Assembly (NCBI GenBank): GCA_016709545.1
Contig: JADJMO010000002.1
Coordinates: forward strand, 62,001-126,000
Length of the DNA stretch: 64,000 bases
From: Myxococcales bacterium
GTDB lineage: Bacteria; Myxococcota_A; Polyangia; Polyangiales; JADJMO01
Reading direction: 5' to 3'
The stretch's first letter is position 1; every line of letters starts with the position of its first letter. Made by a program: the position numbers and the translations under genes. Under the pieces are notes generated by a model that did not search any database, had not been told where the DNA came from, and saw only the letters and a program-made list of their open reading frames with translations. Positions 58,328 to 64,000 of the stretch are shown here, one piece after another.

Positions 58328-59341
58328 GTGACCTCGGATGCAGCGCGTCTGCACCCGGGACACGATGCGCAGGTGCGTCTCGCCTCCAGGGACGCTGCAG
58401 CAGCGCACGCCCGGGGTGCACCTCAGAGTTCGAGCCTTCCGGGGCCGTCGAGCGCCGCGGCCTCGCGCCCACTGCGCGCCTGGGCGCGCGCCGATCTCCC
58501 CGTGAGCTCGCTCGTCGTGGTGGGTGTCGTCAACGTGACCCCGGACTCGTTCTCCGACGGTGGCCGCTTCCTCGACCCCCACGCGGCCCACGACCACGTC
58601 GATCGCTTGCTCGCGGAGGGCGCCGACGTCCTCGAGATCGGCGGCGAGTCGACGCGGCCCGCAGGCACCGACTACGGCGCGGGCCACGCCTCCATCCCGG
58701 CCGAGATCCAGCTCGCGCGTGTGTTGCCCGTGCTCCGCCACGCGGTCGCTGTCGCGGGTCCTCGAGGGGTGCGCGTGGCCATCGACACCACCTCACCCGT
58801 CGTCGCCCGCGCCGCCCTCGCCGAGGGCGTCACCATCGTCAACGACGTCTCCTGCCTCGCCGATCCGGAGCTCGCGCGCGTCACCGCCGAGGCCTCGGGG
58901 TGGTTCGTGCTGATGCACGCGCGTCCCGGCGCCGCCTCGCCCTACGAAGACGTCGTGACCGACGTCGTCGCCGAGTGGTCCCGCGCCCGTGACCGCGCCG
59001 TCGCCGCCGGGCTCCCGGCCGACCGCATCGTCTTCGACCCCGGCCTCGGCTTCGGCAAGGCGCCCTCCGACAGCCTTCGCCTCCTCGCCGCGCTCCCCCA
59101 TCTGAAGGCGCGTCTCGGTCACCCGATCTACGTGGGCGCGAGCCGCAAGGGCCTGCTCGCGTTCGCCGAGGAGCGCGCCGGCCTTCCCCGCAGCGCGCCC
59201 GCCGCGCGCGATCCGGGCACCGTCGCGGTCACCGCCCACGTGCGCGCCCACGCCCACGCGGTGCGGGTGCACGACGTCCACGGCACGCGCCAGGCCCTCG
59301 CGGTGCTCGACGCCATCGCCGCCGCCGAGGAGCAGGGCTGA
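58328..59341 (+). CDS. folP: dihydropteroate synthase
   Basis: The protein has 337 residues from the GTG at 58328. The DHPS core begins near residue 60: VVGVVNVTPDSFSDGGRF, LEIGGESTRPAG, RVAIDTTSPVVARAAL, VNDVSCLADPE, VFDPGLGFGKAPSD and YVGASRKGLLAF (the last with the pterin/pyrophosphate-binding S-R-K). It joins p-aminobenzoate to dihydropterin pyrophosphate in folate synthesis and is the sulfonamide target. The first 55 residues are not conserved. A GTG at 58502 would give a 279-residue protein, nearer the normal length, but the promoter-like hexamer six bases before 58328 favours the longer form. It overlaps cdaA by one base (TGATG). Confidence 0.93.
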   Translation: MTSDAARLHPGHDAQVRLASRDAAAAHARGAPQSSSLPGPSSAAASRPLRAWARADLPVSSLVVVGVVNVTPDSFSDGGRFLDPHAAHDHVDRLLAEGADVLEIGGESTRPAGTDYGAGHASIPAEIQLARVLPVLRHAVAVAGPRGVRVAIDTTSPVVARAALAEGVTIVNDVSCLADPELARVTAEASGWFVLMHARPGAASPYEDVVTDVVAEWSRARDRAVAAGLPADRIVFDPGLGFGKAPSDSLRLLAALPHLKARLGHPIYVGASRKGLLAFAEERAGLPRSAPAARDPGTVAVTAHVRAHAHAVRVHDVHGTRQALAVLDAIAAAEEQG

Positions 59342-60354
59342 TGCTCGAAGCGCTCCGCCAGCTGTTCTTCGGGCGCCCCACGAGTCAGATCGCCCTCGAT
59401 CTGCTCGACATCCTGCTGGTCGCCTACCTCGCCTACCGCGTCCTGCTCGCGCTCAAGGGTACGCGCGCGATGCAGATGGTCACGGGCCTCGTCGTGCTCG
59501 CCGGCGTCTACCTCGCCGGCCGCTGGATCGGCCTCGTCACGCTCACCAACGTCCTCTCCACGCTGCTCTCGTCGATCATCGTGGTGGTGGTCGTCGTGTT
59601 CCAGAACGATCTCCGTCGCGCCCTGAGCCGCGCCGGCACGCGCCCGCTGTTCCGGGGCCTCACCCGCGACGACGAGGCCCGCGTCATCGAGGAGATCGTC
59701 GCCGCGGTCACCGAGCTCGCCCGCCTGCGTTACGGCGCGATCATCACCTGGGAGCGCGACGCGAACCTCGACGAGTTCGTCATGGGCGCGGGCACGCCGA
59801 TCGACGCGCAGGTCACCCGCGAGCTCCTCGTCACCACGTTCGTCCCGGTGGCCGAGAACAAGCTGCACGACGGCGCCGTCATCATCCGCAGCCTCCGCAT
59901 CGCGCACGCGGGCGTGTTCTTCCCGATGCCCGAGAAGCTCGGCCTCGACAAGCAGTTCGGTTCCCGCCACCGCGCGGCCATCGGCATCACCGCCGACACC
60001 GACGCCATCGCCATCGTCGTGTCCGAGGAGCGCGGCACGATCATGTTCTGCTTCCAGGAGAACCACGTCGACAACGTCACGCCCGACCAGCTGCGCAACC
60101 TGCTCCGTCGCTACGAGCAGCCGAAGAAGAAGAAGGCGCCCAAGGCGTCGGTCGGGCCGGGCTCCTCGCGTCGGTCCCTCCCGCCGCCGCCTTTGGTCGC
60201 CCCGGTCTCCGTCCCCCCCGTCGCGGCTTCTCCGACGAAGACCTCGGGCGCCCACGCCCCGGTCTCGATCCCGACGCCGCCGCCGGGCTCGCTCCGCCCC
60301 AGCGTGCCTCCTGCCTCGCAGCCACTGCCCCCCGAAGAGGGCCTCGACCAATGA
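59341..60354 (+). CDS. cdaA: diadenylate cyclase CdaA
   Basis: The protein has 337 residues. Three N-terminal membrane helices (about 17-90) have the family's QMVTGLVVLAGVYLAGRW and are followed by a DAC domain. The D-G-A motif is at 177-179 in NKLHDGAVIIR and the R-H-R motif is at 209-211 in FGSRHRAAIGI; both are essential for joining two ATP into c-di-AMP. After residue 262 there is a Lys-rich then Pro/Ser-rich tail of about 75 residues that ordinary CdaA (about 270 residues) lacks. The order folP-cdaA-cdaR with overlaps fits co-transcription; glmM, the usual third partner in Firmicutes, is not here. Confidence 0.95.
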   Translation: MLEALRQLFFGRPTSQIALDLLDILLVAYLAYRVLLALKGTRAMQMVTGLVVLAGVYLAGRWIGLVTLTNVLSTLLSSIIVVVVVVFQNDLRRALSRAGTRPLFRGLTRDDEARVIEEIVAAVTELARLRYGAIITWERDANLDEFVMGAGTPIDAQVTRELLVTTFVPVAENKLHDGAVIIRSLRIAHAGVFFPMPEKLGLDKQFGSRHRAAIGITADTDAIAIVVSEERGTIMFCFQENHVDNVTPDQLRNLLRRYEQPKKKKAPKASVGPGSSRRSLPPPPLVAPVSVPPVAASPTKTSGAHAPVSIPTPPPGSLRPSVPPASQPLPPEEGLDQ

Positions 60355-61313
60355 CCCGCGACGACGATCCGCCGGGCCTCGGGGCCCGCTTCCTCGGGCT
60401 CTTCTTCGACAACTGGACGCTGAAGCTCGCCGCGCTCCTCGTCTCGCTGTTCGCCTACGTGCTGCTCCACGCGGGCGGCGAATCGCAGCGCACGCTCGAG
60501 GTCGATCTCCTGCGCGGCGTCGACCAGGACAGCTCGAAGGTCCTCCTCACGCCGCTGCCCTCGCGCATCCACGTCACCGTCCAGGGACCGCGCGCGCTCC
60601 TCGACGACCTGCCCAATCCCATCGACGCGATCAGCCTCGATCTGAGCACCCACCCCACCGTGCTCCGCCTCTCGGATCACCCCCTCAAGTTGCCGCCGGG
60701 CGTGCGTCGCCTCGCGCTCAGCCCGAGCGCCCTGAGCCTTCGCTGGGACACCAAGGTGCAGCGTCGTCTCAAGGTGGAGCTCGTGGCCGGCACCCCCGCC
60801 GAGGGTCTGACCATCAAGGCCGGGAGCGTCGTCATCGCGCCGCCCACCGCGCTCCTCAACGGGCCGAAGACCCGCGTCGATGCGGTGCAGCGCCTCCTCA
60901 CCGCGACCCTCGAGCTCAAGGATCGCAAGGCGGGCTTCCACACCCAGACCCTCTTCCTGGACAAGACGCCGGAGGGGCTCGCCGACGGGAGCGTCACGCT
61001 CGATCCCGAGCAGGTCGAGGTCCGCTTCGAGCTCGTGGCCGAGACCAAGACGCGCTCGTTCACCAACCTCCCCGTCCTGCTGTTGAAGGGCAAAGGGGCC
61101 ACGGTGCGGCCCGCCACCGTGTCCGTCGTCGTCACGTGTCCCCCCAAGCGCGCCGACGAGCTCAAGGAGGACGCCGTGGTCCCCAAGATCGATCTCGAGG
61201 CCCTCGGGGTCGACTTCGCCAAGAAGGGCGCCGAGGAGGCCGAGGTGAAGGTCGAGGTGCCAGGGTGCTCCGAGGTGATCGTCTCTCCCACCAAGGTCGC
61301 CATCACCCGTTGA
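60351..61313 (+). CDS. cdaR: CdaR-like YbbR-domain protein
   Basis: The protein has 320 residues and an ATG in a 4 bp overlap with cdaA. It has one N-terminal membrane anchor (NWTLKLAALLVSLFAYVLLH, residues 21-40), then about three YbbR repeats outside the membrane, each with a hydrophobic strand followed by P-x-x-I-x-V-x-V-x-G-P (PSRIHVTVQGPRALLDDL is the clearest) and KVELVAGTPAEGLTIKAG. In Firmicutes CdaR binds and tunes CdaA, and its position here implies the same. The symbol is given by synteny and domain, not by a search. Confidence 0.88.
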   Translation: MTRDDDPPGLGARFLGLFFDNWTLKLAALLVSLFAYVLLHAGGESQRTLEVDLLRGVDQDSSKVLLTPLPSRIHVTVQGPRALLDDLPNPIDAISLDLSTHPTVLRLSDHPLKLPPGVRRLALSPSALSLRWDTKVQRRLKVELVAGTPAEGLTIKAGSVVIAPPTALLNGPKTRVDAVQRLLTATLELKDRKAGFHTQTLFLDKTPEGLADGSVTLDPEQVEVRFELVAETKTRSFTNLPVLLLKGKGATVRPATVSVVVTCPPKRADELKEDAVVPKIDLEALGVDFAKKGAEEAEVKVEVPGCSEVIVSPTKVAITR

Positions 61314-61400
61314 ACGGTTCGTCTTCTTGCCAGAGATTCGCGCGCCGACGCGAAGTTTTCTTAATGACCGAGCGCAGAAGGCCGTAAGAGTGCTTGGGTC

Positions 61401-61868
61401 ATGGCGCGCGTCGACACCCCTACTGCTCCGCGTCAGGCGCTCCCGCCTCCGGTGGAGGAGAAGGGTCCGGTGGAAGAGAAGGCGCCCGCGTCCACGCGTC
61501 GGCCCCGTCGGCGCCGCATCCTCCTCATCGACGACGAGGCGATGATCCGCGCCGCGCTCCGCCGCAGCCTCGGGCGCATGCACGACGTGACCGACACCCA
61601 CGACGCCCGGGAGGCCCTCGCGTGGATCGCCGACGGCGCCGAGTTCGACGCCATCCTCTGCGACTTCATGATGCCGGCGATGAGTGGCGATGCCTTCCAC
61701 GACGCACTCTCGGAGGTGTGTCCCCCGATGGTGTCGCGGCTCGCGTTCCTGACCGCTGCGCACAGCGATCACGCCGACCAGTTCTTCGCTCGGACCAGGC
61801 GCCCCCGCCTCGACAAGCCGTTCGAGCCGGACGAGCTCGCCGAGCTGCTCGTGCACCTGTTTCCTTGA
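61401..61868 (+). CDS. receiver-domain protein
   Basis: The protein has 155 residues. A Pro/Lys/Arg-rich N-terminal extension (1-38) precedes a CheY-like receiver: acidic pocket ILLIDDEAMIRAAL, phospho-acceptor Asp88 in ILCDFMMPAMSGD, Thr in LAFLTAAHSD and Lys139 in PRLDKPFEPDE. No output domain follows. It may report to the kinase gene that starts 112 bp downstream, or to an unlinked partner. No histidine kinase is near. No Shine-Dalgarno is evident; a TAAGAG lies ten bases upstream of the ATG. Confidence 0.88.
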   Translation: MARVDTPTAPRQALPPPVEEKGPVEEKAPASTRRPRRRRILLIDDEAMIRAALRRSLGRMHDVTDTHDAREALAWIADGAEFDAILCDFMMPAMSGDAFHDALSEVCPPMVSRLAFLTAAHSDHADQFFARTRRPRLDKPFEPDELAELLVHLFP

Positions 61869-61900
61869 CCCTGTTTTCTCGACCTGGCCGCTGAACGTCC

Positions 61901-61928
61901 GTCCGGCGGCGATCTTGCCTGGCCGGAC
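61901..61928 (+). terminator. hairpin, possible terminator of the receiver gene
   Basis: The arms GTCCGGC (61901-61907) and GCCGGAC (61922-61928) can pair around a 14-nt loop, 33 bp after the stop. No T-run follows, so intrinsic termination is doubtful. Confidence 0.3.
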
Positions 61929-61980
61929 TCTTGCGTCTGTGCGGCCCTCCGCCCCGGGGATGGGGTAGAGTGTACGGCTC

Positions 61981-63490
61981 ATGACCGATGTGAGGGCCAC
62001 CGAGTGGAAAGCCGGCGACGTCGTCGACGGCAAGTACCTGCTCGTGCGCCCCATCGCCAAGGGCGGCATGGGCTCGGTCTGGGAGGCGCAGAACCGGCGC
62101 ACCGAGCGCCGGGTCGCCATCAAGTTCATGCTGCCCGAGCTGATCGACGCCCCGGCCACGGTGGAGCGCTTCTTCCGCGAGGCCAAGGCGAGCGCCCGCA
62201 TCGACCACCCGTGCATCGTCGACGTGCTCGACCTCGGCACGCTGCCCACCCCGAGCGGAGAGAACGGTGCGCCGTATCTCGTCCTCGAATACCTCGAGGG
62301 CCGCTCGCTCGAGCAGCTCGTCGAGGCCGCGCCGCTCGCCCCGATCCAGGCCGCGGCCCTCATGCTCGAGGTGGTGCGCGCCCTCGTCGCCGCCCACGCC
62401 GCCGGCATCATCCACCGCGATCTCAAGCCGGGGAACGTGTTCATCGCCAAGAAGGGCGAGGCGATCGTCCCCAAGATCCTCGACTTCGGCATCAGCAAGA
62501 TCACGAGCGCCATCGGCGACATGCGGGTCACCCGCACCGGCGCGGTGCTCGGCAGCCCCGCGTACATGAGCCCCGAGCAGGCCCGTGGGCGCACCGACAT
62601 CGACGGTCGCGCCGACGTCTGGGCCATCGGCGTCATCCTCTACGAGGCGGTGAGCAACAAGCTGCCGTTCACCGGCGAGAACTACAACCAGGTGATGATG
62701 GCGATCACCCTCGACGAGCCGACCCCGCTCGTCACGGTCGCCCCCTCGGTCGACGACGAGTTCCTCGCGATCGTCGGCGCCTGCCTGCACAAGGATCGCG
62801 ACCTGCGGCCGTCGAGCATGGAGAAGCTCGCGACGATGCTCGACCGCTACGTCGCCCCGCGCGCGGCGTTCGGCATCCCTCCGGTCGACATCGGCGAGCA
62901 CCCCTCCGACAAGCGCCTCTCCACCTATCGCATCGGCACCTATGCCGTGCCGCGCGCGGCCCCGGCCAGCACCGCGTCCCACCCGCCGCGCTCGGCGCAG
63001 GTCATCACCACGGTCCCGAACGACGTGCAGGTCACCGTCGGCGCCGTGACCATGGTCGAGCCGGCCCGCGGGCGCTCCCGCGCGCTGCCGGTCGTGGTCG
63101 GCGTCGCTCTGCTGGCGAGCGCTGCGGGTGTCGGGTTCGTGGTCACGCGCCCGAAGGCTCCGGCCAAGACCACGAATCTCCCGGCGGCCGTGGCCGCGTC
63201 GTCGCCCGCGAGCGCGACCACCAGCGTCGTTGCCAGCACCACCATCAGCGCGACGCCCTCGGTGGTCGCGAGCGCGAGCGCCCTCGGCGAGCAGCTCGGC
63301 GAAGCCCGCGACCACCCCGTCGTCCGCCGTCGCGCCTGTCGCGAGCAAGGCTCTGCCCCTCGCTGTGTCCTCCGGTTCGGCGTCCGCGTCCGGGTCCGTC
63401 GCCCCGAAGCCCTCTGCCACGTACGTGAAGCCCAAGCCCAAGGCCAGCGAAGACGGTCCCGCCAACGTGGGTCCCGGCCCTGGTTTCTGA
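61981..63490 (+). CDS. Hanks-type serine/threonine protein kinase with C-terminal membrane segment (one-base frameshift in tail)
   Basis: The kinase domain (about 17-275) is intact: glycine loop IAKGGMGSVWEAQ, catalytic Lys in RVAIKFML, HRDLKPGNVF near 140, DFG in KILDFGISK near 161, and GSPAYMSPEQARG. A membrane helix (LPVVVGVALLASAAGVGFVV, about 370-389) follows, then an Ala/Ser/Thr-rich exterior. Near residue 435 (about 63280) the frame becomes Arg-rich. The next frame reads ASSSAKPATTPSSAVAPVAS and KPKPKASEDGPANVGPGPGF, the expected low-complexity end, stopping at 63490. One extra base (probably in the CCC of GCGCCCTCGG) explains this. TAGAGT at 61966-61971 lies nine bases before the ATG. 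Confidence 0.92.
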
Positions 63491-63493
63491 CGC

Positions 63494-63983
63494 CTAGCGG
63501 AACAGCAGGGCGAGCGGCGCCTTCGCGAGATACGCGCCCACCGCCGCGCCGAGGAGCAGGCCGACGATCACGATCGGGATCGACACCCGCGCCGGGGGCG
63601 CCGGACGCGCGCCAGGCCGCCGGGCTCTTGCGCACGAGCCGCTTGCCGAGCACCAGCGCGATCTCGCTCGTCGCGGGCACCCCGAGCAGGCCCGCGACGC
63701 AGCGGATGGCCATCTCGTTGGCGGCGGTCGCACTCTCGGCCGGTCCGACCTCGCGCTCGGCCACCGCGTAGACCAGCCCGAGCGTAGGTGGCAGGTAGCC
63801 GGCCTTCTCCCTCGGTCCGAGCACACCGAGGATGTCGCTCCACGCACCACGGGCGAGCAGCGGCTCGAGCGCCGAGAGGCGCGGATCCTGGGTCTCTTCG
63901 GGCTTCGCCTCCCGCTGCGCCGGAGGGGCTTCGGGCTCCTTCCCGCGCGTGCTGTCGGGGGGTTCCTCGGCCTTCCGTCCCAT
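63494..63983 (-). CDS. unknown protein with C-terminal membrane segment (one-base frameshift)
   Basis: From the ATG at 63983, the frame encodes a Pro/Glu/Lys-rich N-terminus and a helical centre (DPRLSALEPLLARGAWSDIL and LGLVYAVAEREVG). After KSPAAWRA it loses sense at about 63600-63615. The adjacent frame provides VSIPIVIVGLLLGAAVGAYL, a membrane helix, and then ends KAPLALLFR at 63494. With one base removed, the product is about 162 residues with a single C-terminal membrane anchor. No family is recognised. It converges on the kinase gene, ending 3 bp away. Confidence 0.68.
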
Positions 63984-64000
63984 CCCCACGAGGCGACCGA

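Noticed and set aside
58502..59341. Shorter dihydropteroate synthase start at the GTG at 58502
   Set aside because: It would begin almost at the first catalytic strand, and a promoter-like -10 lies six bases before the longer GTG start. It is kept only as an alternative.
61314..61400. Promoter in the gap before the receiver gene (TTGCCA near 61329 with a later A/T-rich stretch)
   Set aside because: The spacing between possible -35 and -10 hexamers is not 15-19 bp in any combination tried.

Overview
The window reads as one contiguous stretch of chromosome from a very GC-rich bacterium. Its gene content points to the Myxococcota (former Deltaproteobacteria), probably the Polyangia side. The signs are many lipoproteins with Asp/Thr/Gly-rich linkers after the lipobox, Hanks-type serine/threonine kinases, a TIGR02266-like PilZ protein, an AgmX/PglI-type lipoprotein, and short intergenic gaps with frequent 1-14 bp overlaps. 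The assignment is inferred from gene content; no rRNA or tRNA gene was recognised. There is no CRISPR array, no intact insertion sequence and no prophage, and no gene-free gap exceeds 300 bp.

Layout. 1-8.4 kb: the start of a 4-hydroxybutyryl-CoA dehydratase/HpaB-family gene behind a PglZ-domain gene, an acyltransferase-3, a DUF2214-cytochrome c fusion, a GNAT, a DUF255 thioredoxin-fold protein, an MscS channel and an AgmX/PglI-type lipoprotein. 8.5-12.8 kb: a HAD-IG 5'-nucleotidase, then a lower-GC patch with an orphan lipoprotein and two gene fragments (one a sigma-54 AAA+ remnant), then a DppA-type M55 peptidase. 12.9-19.2 kb: a vWA lipoprotein, a pirin/LigB pair, quinone oxidoreductase, DUF695 and DUF962 proteins, TetR, and a receiver protein. 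19.3-24.8 kb: a frameshifted surface lipoprotein, an AAA/NB-ARC-like regulator and a kinase with four membrane segments. 24.9-28.5 kb: a lipoprotein and a three-gene unit of PLP decarboxylase, DUF455 and ATP-grasp proteins. 28.5-39.1 kb: lipoproteins, two metallophosphatases, acyl-CoA ligase, esterase, ABC-F protein and lipoamide dehydrogenase. 39.1-43.7 kb: a REP-like palindrome cluster, PhzF divergent from a MocR regulator, and a polar amino-acid ABC importer. 43.7-55.3 kb: a beta-repeat exported protein coupled to hisS, YjbQ, and a leftward run PilZ-alcohol dehydrogenase-class V PLP enzyme-MoxR-unknown-vWA. 55.4-64 kb: a zinc-ribbon/zincin protein, a parvulin, the folP-cdaA-cdaR operon (folate and c-di-AMP), a receiver, a second kinase and an unknown membrane protein.

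Two window-wide patterns stand out. First, at least eight otherwise well-formed genes are broken by a single one-base frameshift, and a ninth appears to have a compensating pair. Most are explained by one extra base and one by a missing base in a G/C run. This looks more like residual indels in a draft or long-read assembly than mass gene decay, because neighbours such as hisS, lpd, ybiT, folP and cdaA are intact. Second, many first-in-operon start codons sit only 6-9 bases downstream of a TANNNT-type -10 hexamer and lack a Shine-Dalgarno sequence. This suggests widespread leaderless transcription. All coordinates and translations were read by eye, and family assignments rest on recognised motifs, not on searches.
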